A stretch of DNA of 9,371 nt from the NCBI GenBank assembly GCA_045641065.1, contig JAZUGF010000156.1, forward strand, positions 1 to 9,371. Direction: 5' to 3'. Position 1 is the first letter of the stretch; each line of letters starts with the position of its first letter. A program made the translations under genes and the position numbers. The stretch comes from UBA1723 sp045641065 (lineage in GTDB: Bacteria > Bacteroidota > Bacteroidia > Bacteroidales > Paludibacteraceae). The notes below the pieces were generated by a model. The model saw only the letters and a list, made by a program, of their open reading frames with translations, searched no databases and was not told the origin of the DNA. Shown here piece by piece: positions 1 through 7,179 of the stretch.

Positions 1-561
1 AACGATACATTTAAGAGGTCTGTTATTTTGGTTGGATCAGTTGTGTTTATTTTGTCAGCTATAGATTTATTACCTATAATAAGTAATTGGTTGAGTTTTA
101 ATGAATCAATTCAACATTCATTTGAAGTTCATTCCAGAGAAAATAATTCTACGTTTAATTTGGTGGGACTAGTAAAATATATCTTAAATATTTTATTATG
201 GTTTTATTTTATTTGGTTAAAGAGGAATGAGTGTTCAAAGAATAGATTCTTTATATATATTGCTTTGATTTGCTATATTTTTGCGACAAAGTATAGTGTT
301 TTGTTTGGAAGAGCGATGGATTTCGTTTATCCAATATTGATTATGGAAACTGTTAATATCTTGTATGAAAAACATTTTTTTGCAAAACGCTTGGTCTACT
401 TGTTTCTGTTTTATTGCTGGTCTAATTTTTATTTTTGGAATAGTTCGGGATATTATTCATATAAACAATATTTTCCATATGTTTCTTATTTAGATCCATA
501 TGAAGATCCAATTCGCACAAAAGTAGTTATGGAATACCATCCAATTTTAGCTCCTAAATAA
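1..561 (+). CDS. EpsG-family polysaccharide polymerase (Wzy role), 5' end outside window
   Basis: The frame is open from base 1 to the TAA at 559-561, giving the last 186 residues of a protein that begins upstream; the TTG at 28 is not a convincing start. It is a membrane protein with about four or five hydrophobic segments (ILVGSVVFILSAIDLLPII, LVKYILNILLWFYFIWL, FFIYIALICYIFA, LVYLFLFYCWSNFYFW) joined by short polar loops. A tail rich in Tyr and Pro (FPYVSYLDPYED...) follows the last segment, as in EpsG-family proteins. Members of that family take the Wzy place in capsule loci, joining lipid-linked repeat units outside the inner membrane. The position ahead of a glycosyltransferase run fits. 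Four bases separate it from the next start. The family call rests on topology, tail and context, since the conserved N-terminal part is missing; another O-antigen polymerase type is possible. Confidence 0.68.
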   Translation, partial: NDTFKRSVILVGSVVFILSAIDLLPIISNWLSFNESIQHSFEVHSRENNSTFNLVGLVKYILNILLWFYFIWLKRNECSKNRFFIYIALICYIFATKYSVLFGRAMDFVYPILIMETVNILYEKHFFAKRLVYLFLFYCWSNFYFWNSSGYYSYKQYFPYVSYLDPYEDPIRTKVVMEYHPILAPK

Positions 562-565
562 ACTT

Positions 566-1495
566 ATGGATAATAACATTTTAGTTTCAATTGCAATTCC
601 TGCATATAAGGATAGATTTCTAGGAGAAGCTATTGATTCAATTTTACATCAAACAGTTCAAAATTTTGAATTAATAATTGTTAATGACGCATCTCCTAAT
701 CCAATATCTGAAGTAGTAAACAAATATAAAGATCCTCGAATTCGTTATTATATTAACGAACAAAATATAGGCGGAAAAGATCCTGTTGAAAACTGGAATA
801 AGTGTCTTTCTTATGCTCGTGGAGAATATTTTGCATTATTGTGTGACGACGATATTTATGAACCTCAATTTATAGAGACAATGTTACAATTAGCAATTAA
901 ATTTCCTAATTGTAATGTCTTTAAGTCGGGTGTCAAAATTGTTGATTTTAAGAAGGATATAGTTGGTACCTATCCTGTCTCTCCTAATTGGGAGTCTTGT
1001 CTAGATTATATAATAAACGTTAGCCAAAAAAAACGTAGACAAACGATTAGTGAATGGATGTTTCGAAGAGACCGCATGATAGAATGTGGAGGTTATCAAT
1101 CTGTTCCTATAGCATGGGGTGCAGATTATTTATCTATTATGGCATTTGGAATGGATGGTGGTATCGCTGCCTCGAATAAAAATTTAGTTACGTTTAGAAG
1201 AAGTGGTGAGAATATATCAACAGTGTATGATAGATATGCTGATTTAAAATTAAGAGGAACTAAGGTTTATTCAGAAAAACTAAAAATGCTTTTAAGCAAT
1301 AGTAATAAAGATGTTTCTGATGAATTGTTAAATGCTATTGACTTAATAAAAAGAACAGAGCAAAAGGCAGTTATGAGTAGGACTTCTCCCTCTGTCTTAT
1401 TTTCTTTATTAGATAATTCAAAGGAGTATGGATTACCTAAAAGAATGATTATTTGGGCAGCGGTAAAAAATATAGTAAAAAAAGCAATAAGATAG
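566..1495 (+). CDS. GT2-family glycosyltransferase
   Basis: This 309-residue protein has a GT-A fold typical of family 2 inverting glycosyltransferases. The N-terminal nucleotide-binding strand is VSIAIPAYKDRFLGEAIDSIL (about residues 7-27), followed by QTVQNFELIIVNDASP with the sugar-nucleotide Asp at 41. The metal-binding DXD-type motif is LLCDDDIYEP (91-100, Asp 94-96). A candidate catalytic-base region is AWGADYLSIMAFG (183-195, Asp187). No membrane segment is visible, so it should act at the cytoplasmic face of the inner membrane, adding one sugar to the undecaprenyl-linked repeat unit. Donor and acceptor cannot be predicted. Start ATG566 lies 4 bases after the polymerase stop; no purine-rich Shine-Dalgarno is present. 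Length is normal for the family. Confidence 0.9.
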   Translation: MDNNILVSIAIPAYKDRFLGEAIDSILHQTVQNFELIIVNDASPNPISEVVNKYKDPRIRYYINEQNIGGKDPVENWNKCLSYARGEYFALLCDDDIYEPQFIETMLQLAIKFPNCNVFKSGVKIVDFKKDIVGTYPVSPNWESCLDYIINVSQKKRRQTISEWMFRRDRMIECGGYQSVPIAWGADYLSIMAFGMDGGIAASNKNLVTFRRSGENISTVYDRYADLKLRGTKVYSEKLKMLLSNSNKDVSDELLNAIDLIKRTEQKAVMSRTSPSVLFSLLDNSKEYGLPKRMIIWAAVKNIVKKAIR

Positions 1496-1498
1496 TTT

Positions 1499-2548
1499 AT
1501 GAAAGTATTAATAGCGTGTGGTCGTGATACTTGGGCTAATCCTTATGTTTCAACGTTAGCGGATGGATTAATTAATCATGGTGGAGATGTTGTTTGTTCA
1601 TTAGATGAGTTTTGGCAAAACCCATTAAAATATGATATTGTCCATCTTCAATGGCCTGATTTATTTGTATCTAAAATGGGGCAAAATGGAGAATTACTGA
1701 TTAAGAATTTAGAATTAATTAAGTCTAATGAAATTCCAATATTTGCAACTTTACACAATATTGTTCCTCATTCATTAGAAAATGGAGACTTAAGGAAAGT
1801 TTATGATATTGTCTTTAATTATGTGGATGTATTTATTCATTTAGGAAACTTTAGTGTTGGTATATTTCATGAAAAATATCCGTATCTTAATGCAAAACAC
1901 TATGTTATTCCACATCATACATTTGATAGTATATATAATATGAATGTAGATCCTGTCAATGCAAAGAAAAAATTAAATATTCCAGATAATATTAAATGTG
2001 TTCTTTCTTTTGGTGGTTTTCGTAATCATCAAGAACGAAAACTTATATTAGATTTTGCTCGCAAATATAAAGACGTTTATTATTTGATGCCAGGTTTTTA
2101 TCGTAGTCCAATAAAAGGACGTACCTTTTTTATGAAAATTCCAGTATTGATAAAGCATTTATATTATAGTTTAGTAGCAAAAATACATAACATTCATATT
2201 GAACATCGGTATATTCCTGATGAAGAACTTCCCTTATATCTAAAAGCAGCAGATGTGTTGGTGATACAGAGGTTAAGAATCTTAAATTCAGGGAACGTTC
2301 CATTAGCAATGTTGGCTGGAATTCCAATTGTAGGACCCGACGATGGAAATGTAGGTGAATTATTGCGATTAACAAATAATTTTACATTTAATCCTAATGA
2401 TATTGATAGTTTAGTTGAAAATGTTAAATCTGCGTTACGTGAAACGAGTTTAGGAAGAAAAAATAGAGAATATGCCGAAGCATATTTAACTACAGAGAAA
2501 ATATCTGGAGATTTATATAGACTTTATTCTTTTATGTTAAATGTTTGA
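1499..2548 (+). CDS. GT4-like (GT-B fold) glycosyltransferase
   Basis: This 349-residue protein has a two-domain GT-B layout. The N-terminal part has MKVLIACGRDTWANPYVSTLADGL, then YDIVHLQWPD (45-54), a motif common in capsule-locus GT4 relatives, and TLHN (84-87). The linker region includes YVIPHH (135-140). The C-terminal Rossmann half starts near VLSFGGFR (168-175) and carries the donor-site region HRYIPDEELPLYLKAADVLV (236-255), LNSGNVPLAMLAG (262-274) and VGPDDGNVGEL (278-288). The classic E-x7-E is degenerate: the first Glu is replaced within NSGNVPLAM, as is usual in this subgroup. It probably transfers one sugar to the growing lipid-linked unit in the cytoplasm. Start ATG1499 is 3 bases after the previous stop. 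The gene ends inside the first codons of the acyltransferase gene. Confidence 0.87.
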   Translation: MKVLIACGRDTWANPYVSTLADGLINHGGDVVCSLDEFWQNPLKYDIVHLQWPDLFVSKMGQNGELLIKNLELIKSNEIPIFATLHNIVPHSLENGDLRKVYDIVFNYVDVFIHLGNFSVGIFHEKYPYLNAKHYVIPHHTFDSIYNMNVDPVNAKKKLNIPDNIKCVLSFGGFRNHQERKLILDFARKYKDVYYLMPGFYRSPIKGRTFFMKIPVLIKHLYYSLVAKIHNIHIEHRYIPDEELPLYLKAADVLVIQRLRILNSGNVPLAMLAGIPIVGPDDGNVGELLRLTNNFTFNPNDIDSLVENVKSALRETSLGRKNREYAEAYLTTEKISGDLYRLYSFMLNV

Positions 2549-3233
2549 AATGGGTATTGTAAATAATATTAGACGAATAATAAGTGTAAACTGGCTTTTG
2601 TCTCTATTTATTAATATTTATTATTTGGGTATCAGAAGGTTCTTTTATTTTCCAATTTTAGTTGGATATGGGGTTAAAATTGGGAAATTAGGAGATAAAG
2701 GTTCCATCACTGTTCCAAATAAATTTGCAAGTTTCTGCTTTGCGTTAAAAGGAAATCCTTTTGATCTTGGAAATTCTAGTTATTGGTATATAGGTAATCG
2801 TTCCCAATTAAGTATTCAAGGTTCTTGTCGAATGGCAAAAGGAGTTAGAATGAAAATCTTTGATGGTGCTAAACTTATTGTTGGAAATCATTTTACTTCC
2901 AATGCCAACATGATAATCAGTTGTCTTGATCATATACAATTTGGTGAAGAGTGTCTATTGGGATGGGATATAACGATAATGGATAATGATGGAGGTCATT
3001 CAATAATAGATTTGAATTCTTCGAATTCTCAAGTGAAAAAAGAGCCCGTATTTATAGGAAATCATGTTTGGATTGGATCGAGAACATCTATATTAAAAGG
3101 GGCAAGTATAAGTGAAGGTTCTATTATCGGATATAATTCTATTCTGTGTGGATTAAAAGTAGAACAACCAAATTCTTTAATAGTTGGAATTCCTGCTAAA
3201 ATCAAAAAAACAGGAGTTTCCTGGTCTCTTTAA
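2541..3233 (+). CDS. Left-handed beta-helix (hexapeptide-repeat) acyltransferase
   Basis: This 230-residue protein has a hydrophobic N-terminal stretch (residues 18-41) and then hexapeptide turns: LSIQGSCRMAKGVRMKIFDGAKLIVGNHF (90-118), IQFGEECLLG (132-141) and the closing coils PVFIGNHVWIGSRTSILKGASISEGSIIGYNSIL (169-202), ending with VGIPAKIKK. The candidate catalytic His is in DNDGGHSI (148-155, His153), the usual place in WcaF/NeuD-like O-acetyltransferases that use acetyl-CoA. It is likely to O-acetylate a sugar of the repeat unit. ATG2541 overlaps the upstream stop by 8 bases; ATG2550, one base after that stop, would remove only three residues and matches the short-gap pattern of the operon, so it is a fair alternative. 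TAATAAT at 3231-3237 gives two stops in tandem. Confidence 0.88.
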   Translation: MFEMGIVNNIRRIISVNWLLSLFINIYYLGIRRFFYFPILVGYGVKIGKLGDKGSITVPNKFASFCFALKGNPFDLGNSSYWYIGNRSQLSIQGSCRMAKGVRMKIFDGAKLIVGNHFTSNANMIISCLDHIQFGEECLLGWDITIMDNDGGHSIIDLNSSNSQVKKEPVFIGNHVWIGSRTSILKGASISEGSIIGYNSILCGLKVEQPNSLIVGIPAKIKKTGVSWSL

Positions 3234-3237
3234 TAAT

Positions 3238-4182
3238 ATGACAAATTCAGTATTAGTTTCTATTGTAATTCCTACATACAAAAGAGCGACAATGCTTGGC
3301 AGAGCAATTGCTAGTGTTTTGGAACAAACATACCAAAATATAGAGGTGCTCGTAGTTAGTGATAATGAACCTTACGATGAATATACAGCAAAAGCTAGAG
3401 AAACAGTAGATTCGTTTAATGACTCTCGTGTAAAACTTATAGTCCAAGAGAAGCATATTAATGGAGCTGTTGCTAGAAACGTAGGAATTAAGGAATCAAA
3501 AGGAGAATATATATCTTTTCTGGATGATGATGATTATTTTGATAAAGAAAAGATAGAAAAACAAGTCGCTTTGTTATCGTCACTTGATGAATCGTGGGGA
3601 GGTGTATGTTGCCGATATAAAGTATATAAACAAGGGAAACTGGTGGAAGTTATGCCTTTATTTAAGAGTGGAAACGTCTATAAAGAAGTTATCATGCGTT
3701 TGATTAAAACCCAAACCAATTGCTTGCTTCTTCGACGAGATGCTCTTATGAAAGCCGGGCTTTTTGATGAGTCGTTATTGAGACATCAAGATGTTCAATT
3801 GTTAGCTCGATTTACTTACAATTATAAACTGATGTGTCAGGATGAGTTTCTAAACAATCTAGATCAAGATGATAATACGAATAGGTCTAAACCAGAAAAA
3901 GTAATGAGCCTAAAAAAGGCTTTTTTTGTTTCCGTAAAAGACATAATAGGTAGTTTTTCTTTTTTTGAGAAATTCCGATTTAAACTATTGACACAATTTG
4001 ATATTGGAGCTTTGTATATTTTAGATGGGCAAAAATTTAAGGGATTTCTTCATTGTTTATTGATATTCTTATCTCCGATAGCTTTATTCCAGTCCTTGGA
4101 TAAAGTTTTGTCCAAGAAAAAGATGGCTCAACTTGCAAGAGAAATGGAAATTTCTGGTAATTATCCGTATAGAAAATTATAA
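3238..4182 (+). CDS. GT2-family glycosyltransferase
   Basis: The 314-residue protein begins MTNSVLVSIVIPTYKRATMLGRAI, the standard first strand of a GT2 domain, so ATG3238 is preferred. An earlier in-frame ATG at 3184 would add 18 unrelated residues and overlap the acyltransferase gene by 50 bases. Other landmarks are QTYQNIEVLVVSDNEP (30-45), NGAVARNVGIKESKGEYISFLDDDD (75-99, with the metal-binding acidic cluster at 96-99), and GLFDESLLRHQDVQLLARF (174-192), the acceptor and catalytic-base region with Asp185. A hydrophobic stretch, FLHCLLIFLSPIALF (270-284), may attach the C-terminus to the membrane. Expected role is transfer of one sugar onto the lipid-linked intermediate; specificity is unknown. 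Confidence 0.9.
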   Translation: MTNSVLVSIVIPTYKRATMLGRAIASVLEQTYQNIEVLVVSDNEPYDEYTAKARETVDSFNDSRVKLIVQEKHINGAVARNVGIKESKGEYISFLDDDDYFDKEKIEKQVALLSSLDESWGGVCCRYKVYKQGKLVEVMPLFKSGNVYKEVIMRLIKTQTNCLLLRRDALMKAGLFDESLLRHQDVQLLARFTYNYKLMCQDEFLNNLDQDDNTNRSKPEKVMSLKKAFFVSVKDIIGSFSFFEKFRFKLLTQFDIGALYILDGQKFKGFLHCLLIFLSPIALFQSLDKVLSKKKMAQLAREMEISGNYPYRKL

Positions 4183-4187
4183 GTCTT

Positions 4188-5006
4188 ATGAATATAGATT
4201 TCTCTGTCCTTATTTCAATTTATTGTAAGGAAAATCCTCAGTGGTTTAGAGAAGCGTTGGATAGTGTATTCTCACAAACCGTTCAACCATCAGAGTTAGT
4301 GCTTGTTGAAGATGGACCTCTTATACCAGAACTGTATGCCGTAATTGATGAATATAGTCAAAAGTATCCTATTTTCAAAATTGTTAAAAACGAGACAAAT
4401 CTTGGATTAGGATTGGCGTTACAAAATGGAGTCTTGGCATGTAGCAATGAAATTATTGCTCGTATGGATACCGATGATATTATGCCGATTGATCGTTTTG
4501 AAAAACAGTTAACAAAAATTCAAGAAGGATATGATGTGGTAAGTTGTTGGTCTCTATATTACGAAGATAATATTGATAATGTGATTGCCATAAAGCATCG
4601 ACCAGAAAATCACGAAAATATTGTGAAACTGGCACATAGGAGAAGTCCGGTTTGTCATGCTGCTTGTTTTATGAGAAAATCATCGGTAATAGCTTCCGGA
4701 AATTATTTACATAAACAGTATTACGAGGATTATTATCTTTGGATACGAATGATATTAAAAGGGTTTAAGTTCTATAATATTCAAGAGTCACTTTATTATG
4801 TTCGAACCTCCATGAGTCAAGTAAGTAGAAGAGGAGGATTTTCCTACTTAAAGAATGAAATAAAGATTTTTAAAGAGTTCAAGGATCTTGGTTTCTATTC
4901 AACTAAAGATTTTATTGTGAACTCGGCAATTAGGGCAATTGCAAGACTTACTCCAGAACATTTTAGATCATTGTTATTTAAGATGATTTGGAATCATAAA
5001 AATTAG
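4188..5006 (+). CDS. GT2-family glycosyltransferase, AmsE-like
   Basis: This 272-residue enzyme has the signature of the AmsE-like GT2 subgroup from exopolysaccharide loci. Landmarks are FSVLISIYCKENPQWFREALDSVFSQT (5-31), LVLVEDGP (37-44), NETNLGLGLALQNGV (68-82), IARMDTDDI (90-98, containing the DXD), HRRSPVCHAACFMRKS (150-165) and YYEDYYLWIRMILKG (178-192), where Glu180-Asp181 mark the catalytic-base motif. The tail RRGGFSYLKNEIKIFKEF is also usual for this subgroup. It should add one sugar to the repeat unit at the cytoplasmic membrane face. ATG4188 follows the previous stop by five bases (GTCTT). Sugar and linkage cannot be read from the sequence. Confidence 0.9.
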   Translation: MNIDFSVLISIYCKENPQWFREALDSVFSQTVQPSELVLVEDGPLIPELYAVIDEYSQKYPIFKIVKNETNLGLGLALQNGVLACSNEIIARMDTDDIMPIDRFEKQLTKIQEGYDVVSCWSLYYEDNIDNVIAIKHRPENHENIVKLAHRRSPVCHAACFMRKSSVIASGNYLHKQYYEDYYLWIRMILKGFKFYNIQESLYYVRTSMSQVSRRGGFSYLKNEIKIFKEFKDLGFYSTKDFIVNSAIRAIARLTPEHFRSLLFKMIWNHKN

Positions 5007-5010
5007 TGTT

Positions 5011-5628
5011 ATGGAGAAAAAAAAATTAAGTACTACATATAAACTTCTTAGATCTTTAGGCTTTAATTATTCTGAAGATGAATATGGCGATGTAAGTTTA
5101 TGGAGAGTTGTAAAGCAGTTTTGGGGAAACATTTATAGAAAACAGTTAGAAAAAATGATGGATTGGCCTATTTTGGCTCCTTTTTGTCCAAGAAAATTAC
5201 GTCCTTGGTTGCTTCGTAGAATAGGGTGTCATGTAGGAAAGAATGTGTTTATTGGAGATTATGTGCATATAGATCTTAACCATGCAGATTTAATTTATAT
5301 TGAAGATTATGCTCATTTAACTGCTGGTGTGAGATTGCTCTGCCATCAACGAGATTTAAGGAATTATCATGTAGGAGATAATGCGGCAAAATGCGGTTAC
5401 CGTTTACAAGAAATACATATTGGTAAGGGTGTTATGGTGGGAATGGAGACTATGATTATGCCTGGAGTCACTATAGGTGATGGTGCAATAATAGGTGCTC
5501 GATCTATGGTTTTGAAAGATATTCCTGCTTATACTGTTGCTATAGGAAGTCCGGCTAAAGTTATAAAAGAAATAGATCAGAGAGATTCTAATAATATTAA
5601 AGACCCCAATTTAGCATTTAGTGACTAA
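5011..5628 (+). CDS. Maltose-acetyltransferase-type hexapeptide acyltransferase
   Basis: This 205-residue protein has a basic N-terminal region, then WPILAPFCPRKLRPWLLRRIGCHVG and left-handed beta-helix coils VGKNVFIGDYVHIDLNHADLIYIEDYAHLTAGVRLL (75-110). The active-site His is in LLCHQRD (109-115, His112). The final coils IHIGKGVMVGMETMIMPGVTIGDGAIIGARSMVLKDI (135-171) and AIGSPAKVIKEI (177-188) match the MAT/WcaF-type O-acetyltransferase family, which act as trimers with acetyl-CoA. It differs clearly from the other acyltransferase in the window, so the two probably modify different positions. ATG5011 lies 4 bases (TGTT) after the upstream stop. The last codons overlap a possible small ORF starting at GTG5621. 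Confidence 0.9.
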   Translation: MEKKKLSTTYKLLRSLGFNYSEDEYGDVSLWRVVKQFWGNIYRKQLEKMMDWPILAPFCPRKLRPWLLRRIGCHVGKNVFIGDYVHIDLNHADLIYIEDYAHLTAGVRLLCHQRDLRNYHVGDNAAKCGYRLQEIHIGKGVMVGMETMIMPGVTIGDGAIIGARSMVLKDIPAYTVAIGSPAKVIKEIDQRDSNNIKDPNLAFSD

Positions 5629-5776
5629 TCCTATAATTATTAATTCTTATTCATATTGTTTTAGCCTATTTATAAAATCGCTGTTATTCTGTTTCGGAAC
5701 AATTTCTATCAATTTTGTGTTCAAGTTCTTTATTCATTTATTAATAAGGAAGTTCGTGTCTATTTGTCAAAAATAA
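5621..5776 (+). CDS. Possible small hydrophobic ORF in the gap before the deacetylase
   Basis: The only sizeable gap in the polysaccharide operon (5629-5791, 163 bases) contains an open frame of 51 codons from GTG5621 to TAA5774-5776. It overlaps the acyltransferase end by 8 bases and ends 15 bases before the deacetylase start. The product (beginning MTNPIIINSYSYC) would be rich in Phe, Ile, Leu and Cys, with one membrane-like stretch and a basic end. I do not recognise it. It may be a small membrane protein, a decayed gene end, or chance in AT-rich DNA. The same gap has a weak promoter-like TCTATTTG at 5759-5766 with TTTA 18 bases upstream; this falls short of the consensus, and I saw no terminator. 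Confidence 0.2.
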   Translation: MTNPIIINSYSYCFSLFIKSLLFCFGTISINFVFKFFIHLLIRKFVSICQK

Positions 5777-5791
5777 ATTCGATATATAAAA

Positions 5792-6658
5792 ATGGGAAAG
5801 CTCAATAAAATGGCTATTCTTTCAATGGATGTTGAAGAATGGTATCATTTGGACTACTTCAAAGGATGTAGTTTGGATAAAAAAGTGAGTATGTTAGACG
5901 GTTTTACAAATTATGTAGAACAGTTAAACAAATATGGAATTAAAACAACTTTCTTTGTTGTTGCGGAATTGGCTGACTTTGCCAAAGAACAAATATTGTA
6001 TGCTGCATCATGTGGTCATGAAATTGCATGTCATGGAATGACACATGTTCGACCTTTAACATTGGAACCAAATGTATTTAAGGAGGAAATCAGCAAGGCT
6101 AAGCAAGTAATTGAAGATTTGATTGGAAAGGAAGTGATTGGATATCGAGCTCCATGTTATAGTATTGACAATGAACGCTATGATATTATTCGTGAGTTAG
6201 GATTTAAGTATAGCTCAAGTTGGATGGATATTCCAAATCACCCTCTTTATGGTAAATTAGATCTTTCGAATTACAATCAGGTTAAGCAAGGATTTTTTGA
6301 GAAAGATGGTTTTGTAGAGTTTTCTCTAAGTACACAAAAATTCTTAGGAAAACATTTAGCGGTATCTGGAGGAGGGTGGATTCGATTGTTACCGTGGCCA
6401 TTCATGCGTTATTTAATAAATAGTTATCTGAAAGATGCTGAAACTTACACTCTTTACATTCATCCTTTTGAACTTTCAAATCAGGATATGCCAAAGATTA
6501 AAGAAGCTGGATTTTTAAACCACATTCGATCGCATAGAGGATTGCATAAAGTTACTCCAAGAGTAGATGTTTTGATTGACAAATTAAATCAGAATGGATT
6601 TGAAATAATGACATTTGGTGATGCTTGGCAAAAAATTATGGAAAACAAGTTAAAATAA
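5792..6658 (+). CDS. NodB-fold polysaccharide deacetylase
   Basis: This 288-residue protein has the NodB homology domain of carbohydrate esterase family 4-like deacetylases. Motif 1 is ILSMDVEEWYH (9-19, Asp13 and Glu15-16), in the form seen in capsule and PEP-CTERM-associated deacetylases. Motif 2 is ACHGMTH (79-85), providing the H-x3-H metal ligands His81 and His85. Motif 3 is GYRAPCYS (117-124, Arg119). A SGGGWIRLLPW block (192-202) and TLYIHPFEL (220-228, His224) complete the active site. It should remove N- or O-acetyl groups from a sugar of the polysaccharide or its precursor. No signal peptide is visible, so a cytoplasmic role on the lipid-linked precursor is plausible. ATG5792 is used; ATG5810 just before AILSMDVEEW is an alternative. 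It is the last gene of the AT-rich locus. Confidence 0.9.
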   Translation: MGKLNKMAILSMDVEEWYHLDYFKGCSLDKKVSMLDGFTNYVEQLNKYGIKTTFFVVAELADFAKEQILYAASCGHEIACHGMTHVRPLTLEPNVFKEEISKAKQVIEDLIGKEVIGYRAPCYSIDNERYDIIRELGFKYSSSWMDIPNHPLYGKLDLSNYNQVKQGFFEKDGFVEFSLSTQKFLGKHLAVSGGGWIRLLPWPFMRYLINSYLKDAETYTLYIHPFELSNQDMPKIKEAGFLNHIRSHRGLHKVTPRVDVLIDKLNQNGFEIMTFGDAWQKIMENKLK

Positions 6659-6746
6659 ATATTAAGATTTAACCGACGAACCGAATTTGAAAATTAGTAA
6701 CAGGAATCCTAGATAAAAAATCATTAGAAATACGAAACCGAAAGAT

Positions 6747-6983
6747 ATGTTCCATCGAACACATCTCACTCTTTCTGAGCTCACTCCCGACACGAAGATC
6801 ACGGAGACGGATCTGTTAGGTTGGAGGTTGAGGCTCATCTTCCACGTCGACGGAATACGGACATTAAGGCAGTTGTCGGAATACCCCAAGTCGCACTTCG
6901 AAGGACGATTTCTATGCAATGAGAAAGCGATCAGGGATATGACGCTCTTTTTGAATTGTGTGGGGTTGGAGTGGAATTCATAA
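6747..6983 (+). CDS. Small protein resembling the RNA polymerase alpha C-terminal domain
   Basis: The 78-residue ORF is closed upstream by TAA6714 and begins at the first ATG. Residues 23-75 (LLGWRLRLIFHVDGIRTLRQLSEY ... AIRDMTLFLNCVGLEW) follow the pattern of the alpha-CTD/helix-hairpin-helix fold: a first helix with L--R, then GIRTL--L at the hairpin turn, a second half with an acidic-basic helix, and an ending like (L/V)GL-W. The similarity is my own pattern match and is moderate. If right, it would be a small DNA- or transcription-factor-binding protein in the cytoplasm. GC is about half, against a quarter to a third in the capsule genes, so it has a different history. It lies between the deacetylase and a hairpin-rich spacer; no clear promoter is visible in the 88 bases upstream. 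Confidence 0.5.
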   Translation: MFHRTHLTLSELTPDTKITETDLLGWRLRLIFHVDGIRTLRQLSEYPKSHFEGRFLCNEKAIRDMTLFLNCVGLEWNS

Positions 6984-7006
6984 TTCGTAATGCATAATTC
7001 ATAATT
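6975..7006 (+). repeat. Direct repeat of AATTCATAATT
   Basis: AATTCATAATT occurs at 6975-6985 and again at 6996-7006, separated by CGTAATGCAT. The first copy contains the stop codon (TAA6981-6983) of the small alpha-CTD-like gene. Similar AT-rich 'aattcataatt' tracts are common between genes in many Bacteroidota. No function is implied. Confidence 0.6.
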
Positions 7007-7076
7007 GTCGGTTCGTGCCGACGATGGAATTCATTCCGACGTCGGGATATAGCACAGAACAAAGCCACATCGTGGC
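7007..7076. repeat. Array of short inverted repeats, partly mutually exclusive
   Basis: GTCGG (7007-7011) pairs with CCGAC (7018-7022) as a small hairpin. The same CCGAC can instead pair with GTCGG (7041-7045), enclosing GGAAT (7026-7030) and ATTCC (7033-7037). CCGACGTCGG at 7036-7045 is a perfect 10-bp palindrome. A further hairpin, GCCAC-ATC-GTGGC, lies at 7064-7076. The first two structures compete for the same bases. Together with the elements downstream this makes the 365-base gap between genes (6984-7348) unusually structured. Whether these act in RNA or DNA is not known. Confidence 0.55.
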
Positions 7077-7086
7077 GATATATTGG

Positions 7087-7114
7087 GTAGCCAGGTACGT
7101 AAGTGCCTGGTTTT
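7087..7114 (+). repeat. REP-like element: GTAG followed by a GNRA-capped hairpin
   Basis: GTAG (7087-7090) is followed directly by CCAGGTAC (7091-7098), the tetraloop GTAA (7099-7102) and GTGCCTGG (7103-7110), an 8-bp stem with one G-T wobble, then TTTT. A GTAG-type tetranucleotide at the 5' foot of a hairpin is the hallmark of REP sequences mobilised or maintained by RAYT (IS200-like Y1) transposases, and such transposases are frequent in Bacteroidota. The T-run could also give weak termination. A second GTAG-hairpin of the same orientation is at 9310-9334. Confidence 0.55.
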
Positions 7115-7146
7115 CGTGCGTGTAACGGAGATTATTAAAACGCATA

Positions 7147-7179
7147 AATGGTCAGGGCAACCTGGCCATTTTTGTTTTT
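7147..7179 (+). terminator. Strong intrinsic terminator
   Basis: AATGGTCAGG (7147-7156) pairs with CCTGGCCATT (7161-7170) over 10 bp with one wobble, closed by a GCAA (GNRA) tetraloop and followed by TTTGTTTTT (7171-7179). It would end + strand transcripts from the polysaccharide operon and the alpha-CTD-like gene, isolating them from the regulator gene downstream. The reverse strand also has a short T-run (from AAAA at 7137-7140), so weak two-way action is possible. Confidence 0.75.

Noticed and set aside
2130..2375. Other minus-strand ORFs (2130-2375, 3253-3456, 7357-7548, 8034-8243, 8829-9080)
   Set aside because: All lie within or mostly opposite strongly supported + strand coding regions, and their products show no family motifs.
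3184..3237. Upstream ATG3184 as the start of the second GT2 gene
   Set aside because: It would add 18 residues that are only the out-of-frame end of the acyltransferase gene. ATG3238, four bases after the stop, begins a standard GT2 N-terminus.
5737..5766. Promoter for the deacetylase gene (TTTA, 18 bp, TCTATTTG)
   Set aside because: One fixed base of the -7 element is wrong, the -33 element is imperfect and the spacing is short. It may be chance in AT-rich DNA.
6662..6919. Minus-strand 85-codon ORF opposite the small alpha-CTD-like gene
   Set aside because: The + strand frame has a recognisable fold pattern, while this product does not. Its hydrophobic end comes from AT-rich spacer.
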